From Adineta ricciae (Eukaryota; Rotifera; Eurotatoria; Adinetida; Adinetidae), in NCBI GenBank assembly GCA_905250025.1, contig CAJNOJ010000245.1, forward strand, positions 1 through 64,000: a stretch of 64,000 nt of DNA, written 5' to 3'. Positions 21,438-32,336 of the stretch are shown one piece after another. A program made the translations under genes and the position numbers. How positions within the stretch are numbered: position 1 is the stretch's first letter; every line of letters starts with the position of its first letter. The notes below the pieces were generated by a model. The model was not told the DNA's origin, made no database searches, and worked only from the letters and a program-made list of their open reading frames with translations.

Positions 21438-22536
21438 AGATCTCTTTCAGATAAATATAAAGAAACGTTCGGATATTTTTATTTTTCACTCTATTCGTTT
21501 CAGATTCTTTTTTTCTTCGTAATAGTTGAAAAAGAAAATCACAAATATGTGAAAACAGTATTTTTCAATATCATCGACTTTTCCATAGGGTGTGTGTGTG
21601 TGTGTGAACTGTAAAGTGGTATACTGGACGGATATATTGAGGCCTTCAAGTGCTGGATGGGTGTACTTGTTCACAGGTGGAAATATATGAGGGCGGTTTT
21701 TTTAAAGTTGGAGCTGCCATAAACAAACAAATACTGCCGAGCTCAAGCAATGAAGAAAAGTCATTGTTTTGTATTGGATTTGTGTCTGGGCCACGTTCTT
21801 TGTTGGATTTCCAGTAAAAAAGAAAAACTCAACGTCGTGCAGCCGAGGACTAAATGAATCGATATGACGAACGTTACCTGTTTGGTATTATCAAGGAAAT
21901 TCTTCTTCGCTGCGGTCAATCGATAACACGTTATCACCATGATGATGGACCTTTAGTAGATTCGAACGCGGAAATTGATCTTCACGCTACTTTCGTTTGT
22001 GAGAGAAATCAATGAAATTATGTAAATTGCATCGACAAAATAGGTTCGAGTAAAAAGAAGCAAACTGTGAAGGAGATCCAACAACACTACATGGTGGATC
22101 AATTGTTCAATTCGTTGCATTATATCGTTCGATAATTCCTTGACTTATTTACCAAATGAATAAATACACAAGATTGTCATTGCCCTATTATTCAATTGCG
22201 ACGTTATCATTGAATTCTAATGAAAAATTCCGAAAAAAAAATTATCTCAATAATAAATTCAATTTTTTTAAATCTGCCCATCGAGAACAATTTTATAAGG
22301 ATGGGGTTAACTCAAAGTGAAATATGGAGAACTTCGTTCTTCTAATCTATCTTAAGTTCGAATGTACAAGTGAGAAGATATATTTTATTGATTAAATCTA
22401 ATTTTTCCACAATAAAGAAATCGAAGAAAAATAGTATCAAGAAAAAAATCATTGTTGTTAAGCATTGTGAATGTGGACATTGATGTTGGGCAAGGTGGAG
22501 TGGCGCCGCCGGATGGCGGATCTTGTGCCTAGACAC
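21438..22536. other. Intergenic with GT microsatellite and a 53-codon ORF
   Basis: A short (gt)n run sits at about 21589-21606. From 21854 to 22015 (+) an ATG-initiated frame of 53 codons starts MNRYDERYLFGIIKEILLRC and ends CERNQ. Its composition is protein-like but no family is recognised, and it may be a fragment of a decayed gene or transposon. Nothing else is supported. Confidence 0.35.
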
Positions 22537-23092
22537 GCACCAATATCAAACCTTTCGGGTTTTGAGGATTTGGCTTTGATTTAGTTTTGGTTTTGCATTA
22601 TAGGTTTTGATAAGGTTTTGGCAGTTTTGGTATTGGTTTTGTTATGATTTTAGTCTTGATGTGATTTCAATACTTTTGCTCGTTTTTCAAGATAAATCAG
22701 ATAAGACTGTTTTCAACAGCTAAAACCAAAACTTTCAGACCCAAATCCAAAACTGAAACTAAACGATCAAAACCCAGGTTATTACGGCACGGTGGGTTAG
22801 GTTCGTTTTCCGACCATTTCCTTGCCGCCGGATTCCGGCCGAAAGTTCAAACTTAGGTTCCAGTCATTTCCCGACCGTTTCCTGCAAACTTCGAGCTAGA
22901 AACGGTCAGGAACTGATCGGATATTTCCTGTGCAATTCCGGCCGGAATCCGGCGGCAAGGAACCTGCCGGAACCGACTCAGATTTCAACGGATCCAGTCG
23001 CCGGAATGATCTACCTGGGAGCTAAAGTATCGAAATCAAAACCACATCAAGACAAAGACTTCAATATCAAAACTAGTTTTGGTATTGGTGCA
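22537..23092. mobile_element. Outer inverted-repeat element, about 555 bp, carrying a nested insertion
   Basis: The left end gcaccaatatcaaa (22537) is matched by the inverted right end tttggtattggtgc (to about 23091). Inside each end the sequence is built of ttttgg / ccaaaa words in opposite orientations (gttttggtattggttttg on the left arm, tcaaaaccacatcaa on the right arm). This gives long imperfect arms. It has no coding capacity and is consistent with a MITE. Another element (22772-23019) sits in its middle. Confidence 0.55.
22772..23019. mobile_element. CCGG-rich inner element with perfect 23-bp internal inverted repeat
   Basis: Bounded by acccaggt (22772-22779) and acctggg (23013-23019). 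Within it, 22818-22840 (ttccttgccgccggattccggcc) is exactly repeated in reverse complement at 22940-22962. The segment is conspicuously GC-rich against its AT-rich host. It lies inside the ttttgg/ccaaaa element, so it inserted later. It shares its terminus with the elements at 16446 and 39865. Confidence 0.65.
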
Positions 23093-25079
23093 TACCTACT
23101 TGTGTCACCTCGATGAAATCGTACCGGCATGTCGATCGATGGTGTGGGAGTCGAAGACGAATTCTGCTGGTTCTAAAGAATGTAACGAATTGTGAAAAAG
23201 ATCTCAAGCGAATAGGTTTTTGACTTGCTGCCTGTGGTTGGAGAGTGATTGTTTGAGGGTGGTGGTCGCGGTGATTGTTGCTGTTGTTCGTGTTCGTATG
23301 TTTGTTTAAAAAGTTGGAACAACAAGACAGTATGGAAGGCATCTAAAAGGGAGCAATCAATTAAGATCGTAAAGAAATACATGTTTAACCTTGTACGATG
23401 AATATCGATATGATCTGTACGCATATATGACATGAACAATGAAACCACTGTTTATCAGTATTGTCTCCATACATACATTACAGACAGATGAATACAACAG
23501 CGGTGCAAGTGACGAATAAGAGAGAGAACGATGAATAGAAAAGTCTTTTCTGACTGAAAATCACAGTCAAGGTTTATCGAATGAAAGAAATGATTTATTT
23601 CGAGAAATCCCTAAATCGTTGTATGCGAAAAGAATTTGTTTGATACATCTCAAATGATGAAAGGATTGTTTGTTTATCTTCCACTAAATGTCTGAGTTTT
23701 CTCTCAATACAAAAGTTCTATAATCTTCGCATTTCAATCTTTGTTTTAAAGGAAAATGATTCCGTAAACAAAATCTATGAAGAAATTTCTTTATGTGAAC
23801 GACATGATCATTCAAATGAACAGAACGGCAAACAGCTGATTTATATATGATATGAATGAAGCACGGACAGTATAAGGATAACACGATTTGTATATATATG
23901 ATTATTTACAGTGAGAAAAAATATCATCAAACCTTCATCGTGAATCTTCAACCAGAAATATTCTTCGTTAACGAGAACCATATGCTCTCATTTTTTACAT
24001 CGTCTCAGTTACTTTTTTAGAATCTATTTGTTCTGTCGACTAGCTACTTTACGAGATGATCTTTTTTCCCTAACATTTCGTTTTTTGTATTTTTTCTTTC
24101 TCGAAAAGATCAGTTGTTTTTACAATCAAATGGTTTTCCTTTATTGTGAAATGAATATGGATATGATTGTGTACTTCTCCCATAATTGAAATTCACTGAA
24201 GTCTACGCTAGATTGCAGGAATGATTTGTACAAACGTCTTTTTGATGAGTATGATGTTGTCACTTCATGTATTATCTGTATATATATAAGCATATAGATG
24301 ATTGAACAAAGAAAGATAGAATCGACGAACTTTCAATCAATAAAAGAGGCATGTCGGTAGACGACATACGTTTGCAAATGATTTATTCGTCTAATGTGGA
24401 AAGTTCAAGCAACGCCAAAGTTTCGCAAATCATTTAGACGACTCTGTGACAATCAATAAATGTTTGTCTCTAATTGTTATATAATGTGAAAAGGAAATTA
24501 TTTGCATTCATTGTATAACTGATTTAAGACAAGTCTAATAGATAGACACGACAAGTGATTTCGTTATCATTCCGATGTACTTTTCGAAGATGTGCAGAAT
24601 ATTTTGCTTTCATATATCCTATCCACAAAACACTCGTTCGATTGTTACTTTAATAAATGGGATGAATGGAACTGTAAGTATTGTTTTAGTTTAATCTTCA
24701 TCTCCCACATATGAAAAATAAGAAGACGCTACAAGTGAACCTCAGTTCATATACATATATTCATCGACTCCAATTGAAACCAAATCACACGCATGCAAAA
24801 GAAGAAACGAAACAAATGAATATGTACAGGAAAAAAAATGATCATAGAAACATTTTTTTCATTCTTTGTTACAATCGGCTGGCACCTTTGGACGGCTAGC
24901 GACAAGGAAAACATTCAGAAAAACACTCACGTAAAGACAAGAAAAAGCCAACAACAGTTCACACGCCTCAAATAAAGCAAGAAGAAAAGAAGAACGTCAA
25001 AAAGCCAAATACTGTACAAGCAAACTGAATGGAATGTGTCTGAAGTATACTCAGAACAAAAGAAAAGAATTTTTTGATT
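23093..25079. other. Gene-free intergenic DNA
   Basis: About 2 kb. Short ORFs of low-complexity composition (for example 23073-23342 on the minus strand, rich in N, H and P) show no domain. No repeats or RNA genes are recognised. Confidence 0.4.
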
Positions 25080-25613
25080 TTACGAGGAAAGAAATGTCCT
25101 AACAACATCATTGTGAATGATTTCAATTAAATCGAAAGGAAGTTTCATTCGAGTTAATAAACAACGAACATTTGCTTGATATGGCTCACGTATATACCAT
25201 TCTCGTAGTAATTGATAAGCACATTCATGGTTTCCATCACTCAGATAATATCGTTGATTGATATCATTTAAATCATTTTCATTGAAACATGGCGATAATT
25301 CTCGACCAATTGTTTTCCACAAACAGCGAAGTGGTTCAGCTAATCGATGAATTACTTTCATGTCCTTTAGCGATAACTAAAAGTTAAAGAAAAACATATA
25401 TTATTTATTAAAGAAAACAACGAGATTTTGTTCTTACATTGCATTTATCGCTAATTGTTAAACGAGATTGATCAGATGTAAGAATACAACCACATTCCAA
25501 CGTGGAGTTTTGTTCAATTTTCTAAAAGAAAAAGAGAATATCATCTATAAATAATTGAACATTCTTTAAACTGACACGATTTCTTTCTTTCACTCAACAT
25601 CTGAAGTAGACAT
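25080..25613 (-). CDS. Small death-domain protein (about 131 aa, three exons)
   Basis: The last exon (25080 to about 25376) carries a death-fold domain: EPLRCLWKTIGRELSPCF, LNDINQRYYLSDG, ECAYQLLREWYIRE, then LLTRMKLPFDLIEII. This is the six-helix signature with the conserved W and the A-x-x-LL-x-x-W. The upstream exon (about 25437-25523) encodes KIEQNSTLECGCILTSDQSR. A start exon MSTSD at 25599-25613, spliced through GTTGAG, completes the frame. The protein is nearly all death domain, so it would act as an adaptor in apoptotic or immune signalling through homotypic contacts. The partner is not apparent nearby. The first-exon assignment is inferred. Confidence 0.65.
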
Positions 25614-26813
25614 TTTTGATTTCTTTAGCAATAAATTATGCAAATAACATCATTCTCCTTTCTTGATTCTGTAATGAAATCTGTATTGATACAGCTTCAT
25701 TCGTCTTTTTTTTTCATTCTCAATGTATGTTGACATCTGATCATCACATTCTTTCACACGAANTCTTCCGTTCTGCTTGTGCTCCTTCGTTTGCAGTCAG
25801 CCAGTCAGTTTATCTTTCACAACAACTCTGCTCTCTCTTTTACGTCTACTTAGCGACAACATGTGTGCGGAGGAGTGAAGTTTTTTTTTTTTTTTCACCA
25901 GCACCTCTTTTTTTTCTATTTAATAAGAAACAAAAGAAAGAAAGAAAAATGACGATAAAATAGAGTAGAATATACAAAGACATTGTTGAGATAATTTGTC
26001 TCTGGTGAGATATTAGAAATAATTAACCATTCTTACTTGTGCGAGATAGAGTCAATGTATGTTTTCCATGATAATCATCATTCTCGATCTTTTTGTCTGT
26101 CGTGTAGAGTATAAATCTTCCTTCCTTTCTTTCTTTTCTTTTGTAGATTTAAGTTCTGACTTCGATGGAGAAATAAGAGTGAGGAAAGGAAAGTAGGGTG
26201 AGATAAAGACGTTAGAATTTTACGGTCGAACAGCTCATTTTTTCTTCTTTCTTTGTGTGTGTATGTGTTTCATCGTCTTTCCTTCCTTTTTCCTTTTCAT
26301 ACGGAGAAAGAGCACATACAAGAATTTATTAAAGAGAAAATTAGAAAATGAAAGTGTCATTCCAAAGAATGAAATACGAGTGACCTTTCACAGTGGTGCA
26401 ATCTGATAAACGAGTCATTCTATGTTTGTTAAAGGAAAATGAAAGAAGAAAAGAAAAAGACGGTGACTAAATGAATTTTTCTTTATCTCTCATCTCTCTT
26501 TTTTTTTCAATTGACATAATGAACAAATTTTGTTCCTGTTCTATTTCTACTTCCTGTCATTTGGCACCGTGTGGATTAGCTAACACGCTCAAATCATTAT
26601 CAGCACTGGCACTACCGAGTTGAACGTCTTCGGTGACGCGACAAGAACTACTTAGAGGCATTAAATTTCAAATATGCACGCACACCTTTCCCGTAATTAC
26701 TTCAAATGAACAAAGGCATTGCATGTGAATAAGAAGGAAAGAACATGCACATGATTGAGAAACATCAATCTGAACGATTGACATAGATAAATAAAGTCCA
26801 ATATGACTTTTAT
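25614..26813. promoter_or_regulatory. T/pyrimidine-rich intergenic region with assembly N and a 34-codon minus ORF
   Basis: Contains a single N at 25763 (gap of unknown size), a run of about 17 T near 25880, and CT/AG-rich microsatellite-like tracts (cttccttcctttctttc near 26110 and 26280). On the minus strand 26557-26661 is an ATG-to-stop frame of 34 codons (MPLSSSCRVTEDVQLG...) with protein-like composition. It could be a short 3' exon of a neighbouring gene. Nothing more is supported. Confidence 0.35.
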
Positions 26814-27905
26814 TTACCGAATCGTTCGTATTTTCATGATCACTTGCCTTTGAAATTGCCAACAAAGTATTTGCACAAGTGATGAAAGGAAAAAAATGCT
26901 GAGAATAGTCCATAATCGTGTCAAATGTCCGTATGGTGCATTGTTTCGGTATCCGATCGTGTACAATGTTTCATGTGCAGAAAGAATTGTTGAATAAATA
27001 CTTGAGTATTGTTCATTGTTCTCTATGATATCGAACAGATATAAAATCGAGCCGGAAAAGATAAAGATCCAAAAGAGTCCAATGAGAGTTTGTAGAAATC
27101 TCCATAGACATTGAAAAATAGCAGATAAGCATAATTTGATATTGATCAAATGATAACCAAGTTGAACTACACGTAGGGTTCGAGATATGTGTACTGAAAT
27201 CCAAAGAAAATTTGATTTAAACAAACAGATATTGCTTATCGGACGTTGTGCAGTGAAATAAGATATGACACCGAAACAAGAGATAATATCGATGAAAATA
27301 TTCAGATCTTTATACGATTGTTTTCCTTCTCTGATATTCACAAAAAATGTTGATGTCGCATGTACTGTTGAATACAGAAACAAAGCACTATCGATACAAT
27401 AGACGATTACAACGAATGTTTTCGATATATATTCAAGTGAATTTCCATTAAACATTAATATTTGTCGATATAGATCCATCGGTAGAATGCATGTTCCGAT
27501 AATCAATTGAAATAAAAGGAAAATATCGAGTAAAATTCGTTGTAACTTTTGTTCTTTACTCGGCAAACGATGTGAAGAAAATGGTGAACTAATTAAATTA
27601 TTTTGTTCATAATGATTGATTAACGAAGTAGGTGCGCCACAAATACGTAATCCGTCAATGAGATCTTCTTGAGATAGAGAATCTGGTCGTACAAAACAAC
27701 CTGATTGAATATATAGAAGATATACATTGAAAATACATGGATCAACATCCAGTGATATTTGACGTTCGTTATTCGACACATGAACACTTGAATCAAAGTT
27801 TATTGAAGATTGAACAAATTGACGATATAAAATTAGTGATAACTCAAAAGATTCATTACGAGCTATCAAATGAAATGTTAGATCATTTGTAGTTTCAAGA
27901 GACAT
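26814..27905 (-). CDS. Voltage-gated K+ channel-like protein with degenerate selectivity filter
   Basis: A single exon of 363 aa. Residues 45-95 resemble a Kv T1 tetramerisation domain (DVDPCIFNVYLLYIQSG, then EDLIDGLRICG). About six hydrophobic segments follow, from 122 to 350. The S4 position reads ISRTLRVVQLGYHLINIKL (240-258), with only Arg242, Arg245 and His252 instead of the usual ladder of four to six arginines. The pore region reads ETLYTIGYRNNAPYG, so the filter is TIGYRN (316-321) in place of TVGYGD. The lost second glycine and aspartate predict that it does not conduct K+ normally; it could be a silent modulatory subunit. The frame ends at TIR-stop. The last codons overlap a possible GT donor, so a 3' exon is not excluded. 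Confidence 0.72.
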   Translation of the reverse strand: MSLETTNDLTFHLIARNESFELSLILYRQFVQSSINFDSSVHVSNNERQISLDVDPCIFNVYLLYIQSGCFVRPDSLSQEDLIDGLRICGAPTSLINHYEQNNLISSPFSSHRLPSKEQKLQRILLDIFLLFQLIIGTCILPMDLYRQILMFNGNSLEYISKTFVVIVYCIDSALFLYSTVHATSTFFVNIREGKQSYKDLNIFIDIISCFGVISYFTAQRPISNICLFKSNFLWISVHISRTLRVVQLGYHLINIKLCLSAIFQCLWRFLQTLIGLFWIFIFSGSILYLFDIIENNEQYSSIYSTILSAHETLYTIGYRNNAPYGHLTRLWTILSIFFLSSLVQILCWQFQRQVIMKIRTIR

Positions 27906-28264
27906 TATTTTAACAGGCGCTTTAATTCATGTATCAAGGAAAAGAATTCGTTAATTAATATCCATTCGTAAACTCTTTTTATAATCATGATATTCGATTT
28001 CTTTCTTTTGATAATAAACATCTACACAATTTATAGATATTTTAACTTCTACGAATGATACATTTGAAGGCGTAGATATCTTTTTTTCTAACGTATTTAC
28101 AATTTAATCTAACGAACATTTCTAAATCGTATGTTATATGAATCTTGTTTAAAATATTAATTAAAGATAAAAATAGGATATCACTCTTTTTCACATGTAA
28201 ACAAATCATTTACAAATCAGAAGTTCAATCCCCATATCTACAAAATCAAAAAAAAAACATTTCA
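27906..28264. other. Intergenic, nothing recognised
   Basis: AT-rich spacer between the R-SNARE stop and the channel start, both on the minus strand. It presumably contains the channel promoter. Confidence 0.4.
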
Positions 28265-28619
28265 TCATTTCTTCCATGGATGAAGAGCCATTAATACAAT
28301 AAAGGCAATGACCACGATCACAACAAGAGCTAGAAAACAAAGATCAATGCAAAATATACCTCAATTAAACAGACTCACCAAGAAAAACAGTTAATTTGAT
28401 GTTTTTCCATCTCATATTTCGATTTACGCGTCTTGCTGCTCCACGGAAATGATATGAAGTTGAATATAAATCATCTGCTCGATTATTGAGTGCATCAAGA
28501 TTTTCTCCACGTTGAACTAATTTATCAACTGTTACTTTCAAAACATCTGTTGTTGCTGTTACATCAGCACGTAATGCATTCAAATTATTTGCAGTTGGAT
28601 TTTCTTCGGGATTATTCAT
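28265..28619 (-). CDS. R-SNARE (VAMP/synaptobrevin family)
   Basis: A tail-anchored vesicle SNARE of about 101 aa. Exon 1 (28380-28619) starts MNNPEENPTANNLNALRADV. It holds the SNARE motif with zero-layer Arg (VDKLVQRGENLDALNNRADDL), followed by the juxtamembrane segment RNMRWKNIKLTVFL. After a 49-bp intron (28331-28379) exon 2 supplies the transmembrane anchor VVIVVIAFIVLMALHPWKK. It drives membrane fusion at vesicles or lysosome-related compartments; the subtype (VAMP2, 4 or 8) is not assigned. The sequence cttttcag directly abuts the ATG, so the mRNA is spliced at its 5' end, by a leader exon or trans-splicing. It follows LMBRD2 by 162 bp on the same strand. Confidence 0.88.
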
Positions 28620-28781
28620 CTGAAAAGACAAAATACAACATCAAATAAATACAATTTTCATAATGAGAAATAGAAGTTAATAACTGATTGGTTCACAAAT
28701 CAAAGAACAACATGTAGAAATAATCAGTAGAGATTAGAATGATGTTTACAAATACATAACAACAGGAAAAAAAAGAGACAT

Positions 28782-31645
28782 TTAAATATCATTAAAGATA
28801 TTGGTCGGTGGAGGTGCTCGACGAGAAGAACCTAAACAAAATAGATGATCGATTTCGAGATTGTTATCAATAAAATAGATCAAGCAAAGAAGAGAAATAT
28901 TCATATTTGTCAATAAAATATCAAATGGTGTACTAAGCAACGTTCATCGCCCCCTTTTCTTTTTTCGTGAATGTTTACCGAACATTACGATAGAAATTTA
29001 TACAATCTACGGATCGATGCTAAAACAAAGTTTCTGTCACTTTCACTCATTGATTTCGATTTCTATGGATACAAATTTCATTTATGTTTGTTCTCATACC
29101 TGTGATTGTTGTCGAATTTGATGAAACTTGTTGATTAGTATTCATAGTTATCAATGGTTCTTCAGAACTTGATATTGAACCTTTTAGTTGACGAGTTTCT
29201 ATTGAAATATGTTTTGAAAAAGTCATCTTTCATTATTGAATCTTACCTGATTGGATCTCAGATAATTCATCATCTCGATATTTCGATAATTGAACATTCT
29301 TTGCTGCTGCTGCTGATGATGATCGCAATCCGTACTTTTCTTCAATTTCTCTACGACGATCTCTTCGTTGACTTGCTGTGGTTGTATTCGGTACTGTTGA
29401 TAAAATATCGATTCCACCAAAACTTCGTCGTTCTAAATGTACTCATCTTTGAGACGACAGGGAAAAATAAATGATCGAACCTTTTTTCATGAGATTTTTT
29501 CCATCTTCCACATATTCAGCTGAAATATGATCATCATCAAAGAATTGTCGTACACCAAATATGTGTAAACATCGTGAACCAAATCGAAAATATGTTCCTA
29601 CACATAACAAACATACTAACATCGGAAAATAAAAGTTAAAACCACTGGAAATAATTGGAATAACATTCATATGGCCCATGATCTATAAAAAAAATCTCTT
29701 TATTCTTCTCTTTCAGCACAAAAATATGTTCTTTACCTCAGTAAAAACTGTTTCTTGTCGAGACGTTTCTGTTGTAATCACTTGATCCATATGAATCATT
29801 CCAAGAAAATTGTAACTCAACGGTGCGGTTAAACGGCAAAGGAATGTTGCAGCGAAAATTAAGCTATTTTCATCCGTCAAATGGTAGAGCGATAAATAAA
29901 AATAATTAAATATACGAATACGAAATATTGTATAATATGCACATAAACATAAATAAGCAAGACTCAAACAACAAACAATCTAGAAAATAAATCAATTCGA
30001 TCAAACATTGTTTAATAAATAAAAGCAAATTTACTTCTATTGTGAAATAATCATAATGAGAACGTGCTGAATTGACAATACGAGCAAATATCGATAAAAC
30101 AGGTCTTGTACTGAAAAATGTTAGCTCAGACCAGATAACAATGACTGATAAAATGCCTAAACTAACACCAAGGATACGAAGAGCCCATGGTCGTAAAAAG
30201 CACAATGTATACCATTCTATAAGAGAAAAATATGAACGAAATCTGAATGAGAAAAAGAAATGTTTACCTAAAACTGGATGTTCATCAAATAGTTTTTGTC
30301 TCAACCAAGATTTCGGTAGAGGACTTTGTTTAATAAATGAACGATTGGTATTCTTTTCATTATTCAGAATATCTTCCAAATAAAATGCTTCATCAATCAT
30401 TTGTACCCACGATGCTTGAACACGATGATGAATATGTTTACTTTTCTTTAGTAGACCATGTAATTTAATCAGCTGTTTTTCTGTTGGTAAATCAACTAGA
30501 TTATTTGATGTTGTTGTTGATCGATAATCTTCATAATCGTCCATAGTGAGTTTTACTCGATTAGAATATTGTTCAGGTATAATTCGAACAATTTCTTCTA
30601 AACATGGCCGTAATGAGTCGTTGTATTTGATTTGATGACACAATTTCGAAACTTCTTCGACAAGAGATTCCAAACGTTCTTCAATATCGATTTTTTCATT
30701 GTATAATTGAGATAATTTGAATTGTACATGAGATAGAGCAAAAGATGTTCGAGAATGGTTATAAACATTTATTGGAACTTCGACAAGACCATAACCAAGC
30801 ATAAGAACAAGAAGAAACAAACCCCATGTTGTACTTGCTGCGATAATTGTTACCTAAAAACACACCAAATCGTTAGTCTCAGTCGTTCTTTTCTCGTAAT
30901 AATCTACCTTGAAATTAGACGCGGTTAAATGGTAATTAATCGCGACATAAATAACAAGAACTCCGAATAGTAATAAGAGTGTTCCATAATAGAACAGATT
31001 TGATCGAAGAGCATAGCGAATTTTTCCTCTCCAATAAAATTCTCCTACATGAACAGTTTCCATTGTTGAAGAGAAATCAGTCTATGTGAACTCACCTGTT
31101 TGACAGACTGCCTGCATGAATGGCAAAACAAGCCTAAGAAGAGTAAATAAAGGCTATCTCTCAATGAAAAACCAGTGAAGTTTTTTTACCAAGTCAAACA
31201 TTGTGACGTCCAATAAATAATTCTCCACAAAACGCCGTACGATTTCTGATTTACATAAGACCATGGTTGCGGACATGGTTTTTCGATTGAATTGCTCTAC
31301 AACAATATTCGCATTACACATCTCAATGAAATCATTTTCTTACTAAATTTAAATTAATTGGGCTCGCCGTTGTCGTGGTTGTGACATTCGGATTACTGCA
31401 TTCCCGATATGCTGCCTAAAACGAGTGAGAGACAGAGAAATGTACATGAAGGTGATAAGACAAACACTTACTAATGAAATATCCAATGGAAGAAGAAAGA
31501 TGAATGAAACTGAGAATGACCATGATATGAAAACTGCCACGGTTGTGATCGGATGTTGTCGACGGTAATTTCCACAACGATAAAGAAAGATTAATGCTAT
31601 CAAACAAGATGCGATAATGTCGAACACTAAAGCTACACTCGACAT
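28782..31645 (-). CDS. LMBRD2: LMBR1 domain-containing protein 2
   Basis: A multi-pass membrane protein of the LMBR1 family; the vertebrate orthologue associates with GPCR/beta-adrenergic signalling. It starts MSSVALVFDIIASCL and has about eleven exons with introns of about 50-60 bp. Successive exons match the family in order: CGNYRRQHPITTVAVFISWS, KPCPQPWSYVNQKSYGVLWR, LVLPFMQAVCQTG, GLFLLVLMLGYGLVEVPINV, QAFYLED-like EAFYLEDIL, VIWSELTFFSTRPVLSIFA, YTIFRIRIFNYFYLS, TDENSLIFAATFLCRL, YNFLGMIHMD, IMGHMNVIPI, FGSRCLHIFGVRQF. The final exon ends APPPTNIFNDI, like the vertebrate SDIFNDV end. Its ATG lies only 34 nt below the RPP25-like stop, with a 3' splice site (gttttag) between them. Confidence 0.9.
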
Positions 31646-31679
31646 GTTAACAGATAGCTTTTTTTTGTATCTAAAACAA

Positions 31680-32123
31680 TTAATTATCTCCTTCATTTAA
31701 TTTAACTAAAGGAAGTTTCGAAAGAAAAATACAAATCGCTGGAATATCTTTATTCACTTTTAATGTGTCTAACTCAACGTTCGAATTCACCGGTCGCCAA
31801 ATTTGTTCAATTCGTTTATAACCAATCTGAACATGTTCATAAAAATTCATCTGTGAACGTCGTTTTGTTAATTCAGCACAAGCAATCGCTTTCGATATTC
31901 CATCACCGAATGCATTCCATGTGATTTGTTCAATCGGAATAACACCAGCATCAGTTGGAAATAGTTTTCGCATAGCAAATTGTATCAGATTCTTTGTTTT
32001 TGAACCGGAACGAACTTGCATATGAAGACAAGAAGGATGAAGAATAAAAGGCAATGATAATGATACTGTTGGAGTGTCGTCAAGAGCTTCACTCGGAGCG
32101 TATTGCTCAATAGCCGCATCCAT
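31680..32123 (-). CDS. RPP25/RPP25L-like Alba-domain subunit of RNase P/MRP
   Basis: Intronless, 147 aa, starting MDAAIEQYAPSEALDD. The Alba fold is recognisable from MQVRSGSKTKNLIQFAMR, the Gly-containing WNAFGDGISKAIACAELTKR, YKRIEQIWRPV and ICIFLSKLPL. These align by eye with Rpp25 (RVKEGSKIRNLM, GRATTKTVTCAEILKRR, ILLSKD). It is expected to bind the P3 stem of RNase P/MRP RNA for tRNA and rRNA processing. An acceptor (attcttcag) ends two bases before the ATG. The stop is followed within 8 nt by the acceptor used by LMBRD2. It therefore looks like an internal cistron of a polycistronic unit. Confidence 0.8.
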   Translation of the reverse strand: MDAAIEQYAPSEALDDTPTVSLSLPFILHPSCLHMQVRSGSKTKNLIQFAMRKLFPTDAGVIPIEQITWNAFGDGISKAIACAELTKRRSQMNFYEHVQIGYKRIEQIWRPVNSNVELDTLKVNKDIPAICIFLSKLPLVKLNEGDN

Positions 32124-32336
32124 ATCTGAAGAATAAAAAAGAGATCAAGTTTTATCACGATTATATTCATATACGAAATGATCATCTGATATTATCTGAC
32201 TAATTATTTCCATTCTTTACATATTCAAAATAGATTCGTTTTTTTTTTCACAACAAAAAATCATCAAAACTATTGCATGGTTAACATATCTCCTAAATCG
32301 ATTGAAAATCTCCGATAAACGAAAAGTAAGGACGCG

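Noticed and set aside
21580..21610. GT repeat as a telomeric tract
   Set aside because: The run is short and simple (gt)n, is not a known bdelloid-type telomere repeat and is interstitial.
21620..22020. Possible mariner/Tc transposase remnant
   Set aside because: Some words look transposon-like, but no catalytic motif, helix-turn-helix or terminal repeats could be identified.
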